From Chitinophagaceae bacterium (GTDB lineage Bacteria; Bacteroidota; Bacteroidia; Chitinophagales; Chitinophagaceae), in contig CANGYR010000001.1 in assembly GCA_947458275.1 (NCBI GenBank), positions 248,001 to 312,000 on the forward strand: DNA of 64,000 nucleotides, read 5' to 3'. Positions within the stretch are counted from its first letter, which is position 1; every line of letters begins with the position of its first letter. The notes beneath the pieces were generated by a model, which was given only the letters and a program-made list of their open reading frames with translations, searched no databases and was not told where the DNA came from. Positions 9,089 to 17,793 of this stretch are shown one piece after another. Position numbers and translations under genes: made by a program.

Positions 9089-10549
9089 TTATTTTTCCAT
9101 TAATTCAAACATTTCCCTCAACACTTTTTTGTCATCAAAATCATGACGCACCCCTTTTATTTCCTGATATTTTTCATGCCCTTTCCCTGCAACTAGCACG
9201 ATATCTTCTTTTTCCGAAAAACTTACCGCTGTTTTGATAGCTTCTCTTCTGTCGGCAATGGTGATGCATTTTTTTCTTGCTACCACATTCACGCCAGCTT
9301 CCATTTCTTTTAAAATATCCAAAGGATCTTCATTTCTCGGATTGTCTGATGTAAGTATCACTTTATCACTGTGCTGACAAGCCACCTCTGCCATTAGCGG
9401 TCTTTTAGCCGCATCCCTGTCTCCTCCGCAACCCACCACCGTGATGATTTTTTCTTCACCGTGCCGGACATTTTTTATAGTTGCGAGTACATTCAATAAT
9501 GCATCAGGTGTGTGTGCATAATCTACAATTCCAACTACTTTTTTTCTACTGCTGAGCAAATAGTCAAACCGTCCTTCAGCTCCGGTAAGTCGGCTAAGCA
9601 AAGTGAGCATTTCATTTTTTTCTTCCCCCAGACAAATCGCTGCAGCATATACCGCAAGCAGATTGTACGCATTGAATTCTCCAATCAGTCTGAAATGAAC
9701 ATCCGTATCGTTAATGAGCATGTGCAGTCCGGATAAAGAATTGTCCAGGATTTTTCCTTTAAACTCTGAAAGTGATTTTAAACTGTAATAGACTTTTCTT
9801 GCTGCTGTATTTTGCAACATCACAACACCTCGCTTATCATCTGCATTACTGATAGCAACTGAATTTTTCGACAATCCGTCAAACCAGGATTTCTTTACTC
9901 TGATGTATTCCTCAAATGTTTTATGATAGTCGAGATGATCGTGGGTGATATTGCTGAATATAGCAACTGCAAATTCTATCCCTGCGATACGATGCTGGTG
10001 TATCGCATGACTGCTGCACTCCATAAAAACATAACTACAACCTTCATCAAGCATTTTTCTGAGCAAGCTGTTCAAACTAATTGCATCCGGCGTGGTATGT
10101 GTGGATGGAATAATCTCTTCCCCGATAAGATTCTGCACCGTGCTGACTAGACCACATTTATACCCTTTGGCAGAGAATAACTTCCATAAAAGCGTAGCAA
10201 TAGTTGTTTTCCCGTTAGTGCCCGTGACACCTACCACTTTCATTTTTAATGAAGGCTCGCCATAAAAATAATGGCTCATTACGCCTGCTGCAAATGAACT
10301 GCTGTCTGTTTCCACATAAGTAACATGATCAACAAGATTATCGGGCAGTTGCTCACAAACAACAGCCAATGCACCATTCTCTATTGCTTTATCAATAAAA
10401 TCATGCCCGTCTGATGTAGTGCCTTTTATTGCAATGAAACAAGTTCCGGGAGACACTTTCCTTGAATCTGTTTGCAGATTCTTCACTTCAATGTCTGTTT
10501 TTCCATAAACAGATCTCAAGCTCACTTTGTATAATAGATCCTTTAGCAT
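9089..10549 (-). CDS. murE: UDP-MurNAc-L-Ala-D-Glu--meso-diaminopimelate ligase
   Basis: Cytoplasmic Mur ligase adding the third stem-peptide residue. It has 486 residues, with the P-loop GTNGKTT at 110-116 and the C-terminal motif DNPR at 402-405 followed by NEDP. DNPR is the established signature of meso-diaminopimelate specificity, so this organism's peptidoglycan should be DAP-type. SNITHDHLDYHKT is the central ligase motif. It starts 8 bp after ftsI in the dcw operon. Confidence 0.97.
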   Translation of the reverse strand: MLKDLLYKVSLRSVYGKTDIEVKNLQTDSRKVSPGTCFIAIKGTTSDGHDFIDKAIENGALAVVCEQLPDNLVDHVTYVETDSSSFAAGVMSHYFYGEPSLKMKVVGVTGTNGKTTIATLLWKLFSAKGYKCGLVSTVQNLIGEEIIPSTHTTPDAISLNSLLRKMLDEGCSYVFMECSSHAIHQHRIAGIEFAVAIFSNITHDHLDYHKTFEEYIRVKKSWFDGLSKNSVAISNADDKRGVVMLQNTAARKVYYSLKSLSEFKGKILDNSLSGLHMLINDTDVHFRLIGEFNAYNLLAVYAAAICLGEEKNEMLTLLSRLTGAEGRFDYLLSSRKKVVGIVDYAHTPDALLNVLATIKNVRHGEEKIITVVGCGGDRDAAKRPLMAEVACQHSDKVILTSDNPRNEDPLDILKEMEAGVNVVARKKCITIADRREAIKTAVSFSEKEDIVLVAGKGHEKYQEIKGVRHDFDDKKVLREMFELMEK

Positions 10550-10557
10550 TGATTGCT

Positions 10558-12687
10558 CTAATTGAGCATTAAAATTATTTTTTGTCCTTTTTGAAATGTT
10601 GTTCCAGCAGCGAGACTTTGATTTACCACTTTTCCTTTCCCTGCTACTACGGTCTTAAGCCCTTTATTTTCCAATAAATAAACTGCATCTTTTAATCCCA
10701 TTCCTTTCACATCAGGCATGACCGGCTTTTCAGAAATCAGATTAGATGGATTATTTAGCAATGCTGTATTTTTCTTTACATCTGAAACCTTCCAGTATCC
10801 CGATTTATTGGAGTCGGTGTATGGAATATTCAGGTAATTAAAAATCGATTTGAAATCCTGTCCGGCGCCATAATATTTATGAGATGACGTATCAATTAGA
10901 TTTTTATTTTTAGGCGGCATTGTCTTTGTAAGAAAACGATTGTAAATGCGATCGCTGATTTCTTTAAATACCGTTCCTGACACCACCGCACCATAATACT
11001 TTTTAGACTTGTTAGTATTTTGTATGACTACAGCGATTGAATACACAGGCTTTTCAGAAGGGAAAAATCCGATAAAAGAAGATTGATAAATTTTATTGCC
11101 TTTATTATACCCTGTGTTATTTTGAGCAGATACCGCCGTTCCTGTTTTACCGGAAATCGAATACGCGCTGTCAAACAATTCTCTGTGAGCGGTTCCGTGA
11201 ATACTGTCCACCACTGCTCTCAGACATTCTCTGGCTTGAGCCAGTGTATTATCACTGCAAATTTTTTCAACCAACACTTCCGGTTCTATTTTTTTTACCT
11301 CTACTCCGTATTGTCTGATTGAATTTACCAGATAAGGGCGCATCATTTTACCATTATTGGCAACAGCACTATACAACATCAGCATGTGCAATGGCGTAAC
11401 GAGTTCTTCATAACCATGCGCCATATAAGGAATGGTAGTCTTACCCCAGCTGGCATTTTTAGGTGTTTTAATAGTTGGCTTTCCGGAACTTGCCACAATA
11501 TCAATACCTGTCATTTTATCCAGTCTAAATTTACTGATGTGGTCAACCCATTTTTGAGGCTGGTCATTATAATATTGATGGGCCAGTTTGGCAAATGCCA
11601 CATTACTGCTACGGGTAAACGCATCCTTCACAGAGATAGTACCGGTTCCTTTATGAGAATCTCTGATAGTCAAGCCATAAAAAGACTTGGCACCTCCCTC
11701 ACAATTGACAGTTGTATTAATATCTACGTATTTATCTTCTAGCAAACTCAAAAGGGTAACGAGTTTAAAAACAGAACCGGGTTCAGTTGCTTTTCCTATT
11801 CCATAATTCATATTTTCAGCATAGGTGCCGTCTTCCATTTGCCCCAGATTGGCAATCGCTTTTATTTTTCCTGTTGCTGTTTCCATCACAATAGCAGTAC
11901 CATGCGCGGAATTGTTGTCCACCAGCATTTTCATTAATGCTTCCTCAGCAACATCCTGCATGTAGGTATCCAATGTGGTGATGACATCTTTGCCATTGAC
12001 AGGATCAACCTCTGCACCTGCTACAGGTAAATAAGCACCCGCTGCATAACGCATCAGTCTTTGACCTGTAGTGCCTCTGAGGACACTGTCGTAAGATTTT
12101 TCCAATCCAACATTTTTTGTAGAGTCAGGTCGGGATATGCCAATTGTTCTGTTTGCCAATAACACATATGGGTTAATCCTTTTGTCTCTCACATCAAATA
12201 TGAATCCGCTTTTGTTTCTACCCTGTCTGACAAGGGGAAAATCTCTCAGCAATTTGTAGTCTTCAAAAGATATTTTTCTCTTTAACAGATAATACCGCTC
12301 TTTATTTTGATAGGCAAGTTGTAATTCTGATTTGTAGGTAGCCGAATCTTTATCATTAAATAAACCAGCGAGAGAAAGACTCAGAGAATCAATATTGTCT
12401 TTAAATCTTTTGCCATCTTTTTCTCTCAATCCCTCTGCGCCAAAATCTATATAGATATCAAATACAGGTACTGATGTACTCAAAATATTTCCATCCTCGC
12501 TATAGATGCTTCCACGCTCTGCAACAATTGGCATATATTTAAGATGCAAACTGTCACCCATACCTTTCCAGAAACTACCCTGAATTTTTTGAATGTAGAA
12601 TGCTTTTGCCAGCACCATAATGCCGATAATAATCATGCACAAAAAGCATAAATACACTCTCCACAATATGTCTTTCCTAATTTCCAT
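10558..12687 (-). CDS. ftsI: Septal transpeptidase FtsI / PBP3 with PASTA domain
   Basis: Class B penicillin-binding protein cross-linking septal peptidoglycan. A short cytoplasmic N-terminus precedes one membrane anchor (about 11-31), then a PBP dimerisation domain and a transpeptidase domain. The active-site motifs are all present: SVFK at 305-308 (nucleophile Ser305), SSN at 360-362 and KTG at 514-516. The last ~65 residues (VMPDVKGMGLKDAVYLLE onward) form a PASTA domain. At 709 residues it is longer than the E. coli enzyme. It lies between ftsL-like and murE. Confidence 0.95.
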   Translation of the reverse strand: MEIRKDILWRVYLCFLCMIIIGIMVLAKAFYIQKIQGSFWKGMGDSLHLKYMPIVAERGSIYSEDGNILSTSVPVFDIYIDFGAEGLREKDGKRFKDNIDSLSLSLAGLFNDKDSATYKSELQLAYQNKERYYLLKRKISFEDYKLLRDFPLVRQGRNKSGFIFDVRDKRINPYVLLANRTIGISRPDSTKNVGLEKSYDSVLRGTTGQRLMRYAAGAYLPVAGAEVDPVNGKDVITTLDTYMQDVAEEALMKMLVDNNSAHGTAIVMETATGKIKAIANLGQMEDGTYAENMNYGIGKATEPGSVFKLVTLLSLLEDKYVDINTTVNCEGGAKSFYGLTIRDSHKGTGTISVKDAFTRSSNVAFAKLAHQYYNDQPQKWVDHISKFRLDKMTGIDIVASSGKPTIKTPKNASWGKTTIPYMAHGYEELVTPLHMLMLYSAVANNGKMMRPYLVNSIRQYGVEVKKIEPEVLVEKICSDNTLAQARECLRAVVDSIHGTAHRELFDSAYSISGKTGTAVSAQNNTGYNKGNKIYQSSFIGFFPSEKPVYSIAVVIQNTNKSKKYYGAVVSGTVFKEISDRIYNRFLTKTMPPKNKNLIDTSSHKYYGAGQDFKSIFNYLNIPYTDSNKSGYWKVSDVKKNTALLNNPSNLISEKPVMPDVKGMGLKDAVYLLENKGLKTVVAGKGKVVNQSLAAGTTFQKGQKIILMLN

Positions 12688-12705
12688 AATATTGTTTTCT
12701 TCAGT

Positions 12706-13053
12706 TTATTCGGATGTTCCTGTTGAATCTATCCAAACAATGGGTGGCTCTTTCAGTTCTTTTAAGCCCAGAGGCTCCACTGCTTTCACCAATTCCGTTG
12801 CCTTACTTCTGAAAATAACTTCACTTTTCAGTGACTTGTATTCGTAATCCAATTCTTTTATATTTTTCTCACTGACATTAATCTTTCTGATTAATTTATC
12901 AGCCAGATGTCCGTTATATATGTACAGCACTGCTATCAATGAGAGAAATAAAAAAAATGGTATGTTCTTTACAATTGACTTGTAATTGAGATATTTCTTC
13001 CAATCAATCTTCAGGTTTGACTCAGAAATATTTTTTACTTTTTCATTACTCAT
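12706..13053 (-). CDS. ftsL: FtsL-like cell division protein
   Basis: Small bitopic membrane protein of 115 residues. A cytoplasmic N-terminus of ~28 residues is followed by one membrane segment (about 29-50, PFFLFLSLIAVLYIYNGHLA) and a short, probably coiled-coil periplasmic part (KINVSEKNIKELDYEYKSLK). FtsL normally forms a complex with FtsB and FtsQ to activate FtsWI. Sequence conservation is too low for a motif; the call rests on topology, size and position between rsmH and ftsI. It starts 6 bp after rsmH. Confidence 0.85.
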   Translation of the reverse strand: MSNEKVKNISESNLKIDWKKYLNYKSIVKNIPFFLFLSLIAVLYIYNGHLADKLIRKINVSEKNIKELDYEYKSLKSEVIFRSKATELVKAVEPLGLKELKEPPIVWIDSTGTSE

Positions 13054-13059
13054 CTTGTA

Positions 13060-14010
13060 TCAAATTTTCTCCGCAACACGAAGTTTTGCACTTCTTGATC
13101 TTGGATTATTTTTTATTTCTCCTGCACTTGCCGTTACAGGCTTTTTATTGACCACTTCAAATGCCTGTTTCTTTTTACTTCCAAAAATGATATCAGCGGA
13201 ATTGTTTCCTGAAACATCTTTTTTGAAAAAGTTTTTCACCACCCTGTCTTCCAGTGAATGAAAAGTGATAATGGCAATTCTTCCGCCCGACTTAAGCACT
13301 TCCAATGATTGCTGCAACATCTCTTCAAGTGCTCCTATCTCATCATTCACTTCAATCCGAAGGGCCTGAAATACCTGCGCCAGATATTTATTTGGATTTC
13401 CCTTCACTATCTGACTGATTGCCTGCTTAAACTGTCCGATAGTCTTAATGGCAGTGATGTTTCTTTGCTCAACTATTGTCCTGGCAAGCGTTTTAGCATT
13501 AGTCACTTCCCCGTACACTTCAAATATCTTTTGCAACTTCTGCTCAGCATAAGTTGCTATAACATCTGCAGCATTCAGCGTTTGTCTGTTATCCATCCGC
13601 ATATCCAACGCTGCATCAAACCTTATGGAAAATCCTCTTTCGGGTTCATCAAACTGATGGCTTGAAACGCCCAGATCCGCCAAAATTCCATCCACCTCTA
13701 AGCATTTATTCAATCGCAAAAATTTCTGCAGATAACGAAAGTTTTGAGGAATAAAAATCAATCGCTCATCGTCAGGAACATTTCTTTTAGCTTCCGCATC
13801 CTGATCAAAGACAAACAATTTTCCATCTTTTCCGAGGCGCTTCAGAATTTCTCTGCTGTGACCTCCTCCTCCAAATGTGCAGTCAACATATGTTCCTGAA
13901 GGATTAATCTGCAATCCATCAACTGCCTCCTGCAACATAACCGGAATGTGATAAGAATTGGAAGCGTCTGCCGACAAATTTGAATTCACCATTTTATTGT
14001 CGCCTCCCAT
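13060..14010 (-). CDS. rsmH: 16S rRNA (cytosine1402-N4)-methyltransferase RsmH (MraW)
   Basis: SAM-dependent methyltransferase modifying C1402 of 16S rRNA. It has 316 residues: YHIPVMLQEAVDGL (about 20-33), the SAM-binding VDCTFGGGGHS (42-52), and the C-terminal ITFHSLEDRVVK and NPRSRSAKLRV blocks, all family hallmarks. The chosen ATG is 3 bp after mraZ; an alternative is Met7 at 13992. It is the second gene of the dcw operon. Confidence 0.97.
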   Translation of the reverse strand: MGGDNKMVNSNLSADASNSYHIPVMLQEAVDGLQINPSGTYVDCTFGGGGHSREILKRLGKDGKLFVFDQDAEAKRNVPDDERLIFIPQNFRYLQKFLRLNKCLEVDGILADLGVSSHQFDEPERGFSIRFDAALDMRMDNRQTLNAADVIATYAEQKLQKIFEVYGEVTNAKTLARTIVEQRNITAIKTIGQFKQAISQIVKGNPNKYLAQVFQALRIEVNDEIGALEEMLQQSLEVLKSGGRIAIITFHSLEDRVVKNFFKKDVSGNNSADIIFGSKKKQAFEVVNKKPVTASAGEIKNNPRSRSAKLRVAEKI

Positions 14011-14013
14011 TAC

Positions 14014-14481
14014 TTAACTATTCTGATTGTCTTCTTTTTTATTCATCACTTCATTTGCCAGAACACTAAAAGATTCGGGCGTCATATCGTCAAAGAACTG
14101 TTGGTATTTTAATTTATCCCAGATTTCAATTTTGTTGATGGCAGAAACCAATACAATGTCCTTTTCTATTGAAGCGTACTCCATTAGATTTTTTGGCAAA
14201 AGCAATCTGCCTGCATTGTCCATATCAATCTGAGTTGCCCCATTTAAGAAGTAACGTCTAAAGGCTCTGACCTTAGGATCAAAATCGTTGAGCTGATTGA
14301 TTTCTTTAAAAATTGGCTTCCAGCTTTGAATGGGATACAGCGTAAGACATTTCTCAAAACCTCTGTTCAATACAAAAAGCGAATTGTCCGCCTCAGGCAG
14401 CTGCTTCTTAAAGCCCGAAGGCAAAAGAAAGCGACCTTTCGAGTCAATGGTTGATTCATATTCGCCTATGAAGCCAATCAT
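14014..14481 (-). CDS. mraZ: Transcriptional regulator MraZ
   Basis: DNA-binding autorepressor of the dcw cluster, 155 residues with two SpoVT-AbrB folds. The paired signatures are DSKGRFLLP (about 13-21) and DNAGRLLLP (about 88-96). MraZ normally assembles as a ring and binds direct repeats of about 10 bp upstream of its own gene. Such repeats are visible at 14526-14548. It is the first gene of the minus-strand cluster. Confidence 0.97.
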   Translation of the reverse strand: MIGFIGEYESTIDSKGRFLLPSGFKKQLPEADNSLFVLNRGFEKCLTLYPIQSWKPIFKEINQLNDFDPKVRAFRRYFLNGATQIDMDNAGRLLLPKNLMEYASIEKDIVLVSAINKIEIWDKLKYQQFFDDMTPESFSVLANEVMNKKEDNQNS

Positions 14482-14517
14482 ACGGGGATTTTGAGGTTAT
14501 TTTAAGTATTAGTAACA

Positions 14518-14548
14518 CAAAATAACACTTTTTCCCACTTTGCAACAC
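14518..14548 (-). promoter_or_regulatory. Putative MraZ operator (three 10-bp-phased GTG boxes) and -7-like element
   Basis: On the minus strand GTG triplets occur at exactly 10-bp spacing (complements at 14546-14548, 14536-14538 and 14526-14528), giving GTGTT, GTGGG and GTGTT boxes 45-67 bp upstream of the mraZ ATG. Known MraZ operators are short GTGGG/TGGGN-type direct repeats with 10-bp period, so this is a strong candidate. Directly downstream at 14518-14525 is TTATTTTG, one mismatch from the TAnnTTTG -7 consensus, so bound MraZ would block the promoter. Confidence 0.7.
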
Positions 14549-14628
14549 ATTTTTATAAAAAGATATTTATCCACATTGCTTTTGCCCACTATTTACAGCG
14601 ATTTTAGCAGATTTGTAGAGGGTTTCAG

Positions 14629-14663
14629 TGTGAATGAGATGTGGATTGATGTGAATTAATGTG
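14629..14663 (+). promoter_or_regulatory. Second phased TGTG array, opposite orientation
   Basis: TGTG followed by A/G-A occurs on the plus strand at 14629, 14640, 14650 and 14660, with spacings of 11, 10 and 10 bp. The boxes resemble the MraZ boxes nearer mraZ but point the other way. One more TGTGGAT is at 14724. They may be extra MraZ sites forming a looped or extended complex; no protein contact is shown by sequence alone. The whole mraZ-kinase gap (14482-14753) otherwise shows only AT-rich DNA. Confidence 0.5.
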
Positions 14664-14753
14664 GAAAACCTCGATTTCTCCTTCAGATTTTTATATATCA
14701 GACATTTTTTTACCATAAAATAATGTGGATCCCCTTCCGGATGTAAGAGAAAA

Positions 14754-16076
14754 TTACTTAGAAAGAGGTAATGTAATTAAAAAAGAGGTTCCTTTCCCGA
14801 AGGAACTTTCGGCCTTTATAGTTCCCCCATGAGCTTCTACCATTGTTTTTACGTAACTCAAACCCAAACCAAAGCCCTTAACATCGTGAATATTGCCGGT
14901 GTGCGCCCTGTAGAATTTCTCAAAAATCTTACTTAATGTTTCTTTGGTCATACCAATTCCATTGTCCTCAATTTTAATTTTTATCTTATCGCCGCCGTTG
15001 ATTGTGTGTACTTTAATCAGCAGGTTTTCTTTGGAGTATTTTAATGCATTGTCAAAAAGATTGTTAAGCAAATTGCTAAAATGAATTTCATCAGCCATTA
15101 TCAAATCATTTTTTGCATCCAACAGCAATTCCACTTTTCCATTTTTCTCATTTAACAATAGCTCAATGTTATTTATCGATTCTTTTACCAAATCGTGTAA
15201 CGATATTTTTTTCAGATTCAGCTTTATCTCATTTTTATCAAACAATGCAGCTTGCAGGATTGTTTCCACCTGCCTGTTCATTCTTATATTTTCTTCTTTT
15301 ATAACACCTGTAAAATAATCATGCTTTTCCTTATCTTCCATAACCTTTTGATTCTTTAATGCATCAACAGCCAAAGAAATAGTAGCAAGAGGCGTCTTGA
15401 ATTCATGGGTCATATTGTTAATGAAATCAGACTTTATTTCGCTGAGCTTTTTCTGTCTGAGTAACGCCCGAATGGTTATAAAAAATGCAGTGATGATAAT
15501 AAGCGTAAACAATATACTTCCGGCAACAAACCAGAAAATTTCCCTTAAGATAATAGAAGACTGATTGGGTACAATGACAACTAAAAACTCCTCCTTCACT
15601 GGTTTGCGAAATCTACTGCCTTCCGGAACTTCAAGAGGCATTGCAATGCTTGTATTGTTTGCGGAATCTGAATAAACTCTGAAAAACTGCTCACTTTGCA
15701 TCTGTTCGCCCACCAAACTGTTATCTGAAATGGCATATTCAAATGGTACGGCTTCCAAAAAATGTTTTTTCATCATTTTCTTCACCAAGCCTGTTACTTC
15801 ATCTCTTGTATATCTTGCCAATACAGAAGGATTTAACGGATCAATTCCCAGCTTTTCATTGTTAAACAAATCCTCTGAACTATTATTTAAAGCCAGCGTA
15901 CCGAATTTTTCATCCATCAGCTCTTCGGCTACACCTGTAACAGCAAGATAAATGTTCTCTCTCAGTTGCTTTTCTTTTGTTTCCTTGGCAGTAGTGAGCC
16001 ATAAAATCTGAAAATAAATCAGTCCAAACAATGACAGCAAAATCAATATTGTTATGATCGGAAAGATTTTTTTCAT
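14754..16076 (-). CDS. Sensor histidine kinase
   Basis: Membrane-bound two-component kinase of 440 residues. Membrane segment 1 is at about 5-25, a periplasmic sensor region runs to ~175, and membrane segment 2 is at about 180-203. A HisKA domain follows with the phospho-acceptor His224 in NNMTHEFKTPLATIS. The HATPase domain has an N box near LLNNLFDNALKYS and G boxes DNGIGM and GFGLGLSYV. No HAMP domain or response regulator is evident nearby, so it is an orphan. It lies upstream of mraZ on the same strand with a 272-bp gap. The ligand is unknown. A PorY-like role is possible by topology but unproven. Confidence 0.93.
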   Translation of the reverse strand: MKKIFPIITILILLSLFGLIYFQILWLTTAKETKEKQLRENIYLAVTGVAEELMDEKFGTLALNNSSEDLFNNEKLGIDPLNPSVLARYTRDEVTGLVKKMMKKHFLEAVPFEYAISDNSLVGEQMQSEQFFRVYSDSANNTSIAMPLEVPEGSRFRKPVKEEFLVVIVPNQSSIILREIFWFVAGSILFTLIIITAFFITIRALLRQKKLSEIKSDFINNMTHEFKTPLATISLAVDALKNQKVMEDKEKHDYFTGVIKEENIRMNRQVETILQAALFDKNEIKLNLKKISLHDLVKESINNIELLLNEKNGKVELLLDAKNDLIMADEIHFSNLLNNLFDNALKYSKENLLIKVHTINGGDKIKIKIEDNGIGMTKETLSKIFEKFYRAHTGNIHDVKGFGLGLSYVKTMVEAHGGTIKAESSFGKGTSFLITLPLSK

Positions 16077-16114
16077 CTTTACTTTTACTTTTTTTAAGCA
16101 AGCTTTAGAGAGCG

Positions 16115-16131
16115 CAAAGGTATTGCAATAC
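16115..16131 (-). promoter_or_regulatory. -7 element overlapped by a 12-bp palindrome, sensor kinase promoter
   Basis: The minus strand reads TACCTTTG at 16122-16115, a match to TAnnTTTG, about 40 bp before the kinase ATG. The perfect palindrome GTATTGCAATAC at 16120-16131 overlaps its upstream edge, the right place for an operator. Confidence 0.5.
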
Positions 16132-16242
16132 TTACTCAGCGGAAGTTACAAAAAATAAATATGCAAAATATTAACAAAGCTGATTTTAAAAAAAATAATT
16201 GATGAGAGTTGGCATTAATGTTTAAGTCATAACTTTATTATC

Positions 16243-16794
16243 ATGGAAGAATTAAAAGAAAATCATCTGCTTATTGCCGAGCCATTTTTAAAAGACGACA
16301 ATTTTATTAGATCTGTCGTCTATCTCTGCAAACACTCTGATGAGGGCAGCTTCGGATTCGTACTAAATAAAATATTTGATCAAACACTGGATGAACTTTT
16401 TGACGGACTGGAAGGTCATCCGTTTCCGGTATATGTAGGAGGACCCGTTGAGCCTGATACCATTCATTTCTTACATCAATATCCTGATCTGATTAATGGC
16501 AGTTATGCACTCACAAATGAAATATACTGGGGAGGCGATTTTGAGGATGTAAAAAATTTGATAACAAACAATCAATTAGAATCAAATAAAATAAAGTTCT
16601 TTATCGGATACAGTGGCTGGGATAAATCTCAGCTAGAAAATGAACTGAATGAAAAAACATGGCTGATTGCCCATTCGAGTAAAAAAGTAATTTTTGATTT
16701 GCCGGCAGGCGACATTTGGAAAGAGAGCATAAAACTTCTCGGGGGCGATTATGAAATGATGGCTAACTTTCCCATTGATCCTCAATTGAATTAA
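16243..16794 (+). CDS. yqgE: YqgE/AlgH family protein (DUF179)
   Basis: A 183-residue YqgE/AlgH-family protein; the biochemical role of this widespread family is not established. Characteristic blocks are LLIAEPFLKDDNFIRSVVYL near the N-terminus, GSFGFVLNK, VYVGGPVEPD and FIGYSGWDKSQLENEL. No signal peptide or membrane segment is seen, so it is probably cytoplasmic. It is transcribed away from the sensor kinase (166-bp divergent gap) and is followed after 24 bp by an acyltransferase gene. Confidence 0.93.
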   Translation: MEELKENHLLIAEPFLKDDNFIRSVVYLCKHSDEGSFGFVLNKIFDQTLDELFDGLEGHPFPVYVGGPVEPDTIHFLHQYPDLINGSYALTNEIYWGGDFEDVKNLITNNQLESNKIKFFIGYSGWDKSQLENELNEKTWLIAHSSKKVIFDLPAGDIWKESIKLLGGDYEMMANFPIDPQLN

Positions 16795-16818
16795 TTCTTA
16801 TTCTCTAAATATTGCTAA

Positions 16819-17772
16819 TTGCTATACAGAATTCTAAAAATTCCGGCCAGGATTGCATTGTTGATTTACTGTAAAAAATTACAAATCAACAAAAGGGAAT
16901 TATTCCGCAACAACGGCCCCCTGCTCATTGCAGCCAATCACCCCAACTCTTTTCTTGATGCGGTATTGATAACAGCGCTGTTTGGTAAGCCCGTTTACTC
17001 ACTGGCCAGAGGAGATGTATTCACGAATAAATTCATTCGCAGATTATTGCGGTCTTTAAATATTCTCCCGGTTTATCGTATCAGTGAGGGTGCTGAAAAT
17101 TTAAATCACAACTACAGTACATTCGAACAGTGCAGAGAGATTTTTAAAAAAAATGGTATCGTGCTCATTTTTAGCGAAGGCCTTTGTCTGAATGAATGGA
17201 GATTACGTCCGTTGAAAAAAGGCACTGCCCGTCTGGCTTTCAGTAGCTGGGAAGAGGGAATTAATCTTACTGTTCTTCCTTTAGGCATTAACTATGACTC
17301 TTTTGATTCATTTGGAAAAAACATCAAAATCAATGTCGGAAAGAGTTTCAACTGGGATGATCTGGAAAGAAAAAAATCTAACGGCAACTCTATTGCTGAG
17401 TTCAACAATAAACTACGTGGAGAGTTGTTTCCATTAGTAGAGCATATAGATAAAGGAGATAAAGATAAAATAGAAGAAACCTTTAAAACACAAACTTCAC
17501 CGGCAAAAAAATGGCTGCTTATTCTTCCTGCATTTTTTGGAAAATGGATTCATTATCCTTTTTACGCCCCCATTAAGAAACTGGTATGGAGTAAAGCAAA
17601 AAAATCAGTTCACTATGATTCAATACTTATAGGATTGTTGTTTCTTGTATACCCTATCCTGCTATTGACTATTTGCGGAACCGTATATTTTATGTTTGGG
17701 AACTGGTACTGGCTTTTACCAATGATCATTTTGCCCTTTATGGCTTGGGCATATATTCAGATAAAAAATTAG
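16819..17772 (+). CDS. 1-acyl-glycerol-3-phosphate acyltransferase-like (PlsC superfamily) protein
   Basis: Membrane-associated acyltransferase of 317 residues, probably acting in phospholipid or other acyl-lipid synthesis. Block I is NHPNSFLD (about 36-43), with five instead of the usual four residues between His and Asp. Block III-like FSEGLCLNEW and the KKGTARLAFSS stretch follow. Two hydrophobic segments lie at the C-terminus (about 272-314). The start must be TTG at 16819, or an internal codon, because an in-frame stop directly precedes it. The exact substrate cannot be read. Confidence 0.85.
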   Translation: MLYRILKIPARIALLIYCKKLQINKRELFRNNGPLLIAANHPNSFLDAVLITALFGKPVYSLARGDVFTNKFIRRLLRSLNILPVYRISEGAENLNHNYSTFEQCREIFKKNGIVLIFSEGLCLNEWRLRPLKKGTARLAFSSWEEGINLTVLPLGINYDSFDSFGKNIKINVGKSFNWDDLERKKSNGNSIAEFNNKLRGELFPLVEHIDKGDKDKIEETFKTQTSPAKKWLLILPAFFGKWIHYPFYAPIKKLVWSKAKKSVHYDSILIGLLFLVYPILLLTICGTVYFMFGNWYWLLPMIILPFMAWAYIQIKN

Positions 17773-17793
17773 TGCAAAAATTAGAAGTGACTA

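Noticed and set aside
16077..16242. Small RNA or riboswitch upstream of the kinase/yqgE pair
   Set aside because: Apart from the palindrome and -7 box I see no conserved aptamer structure or terminator.
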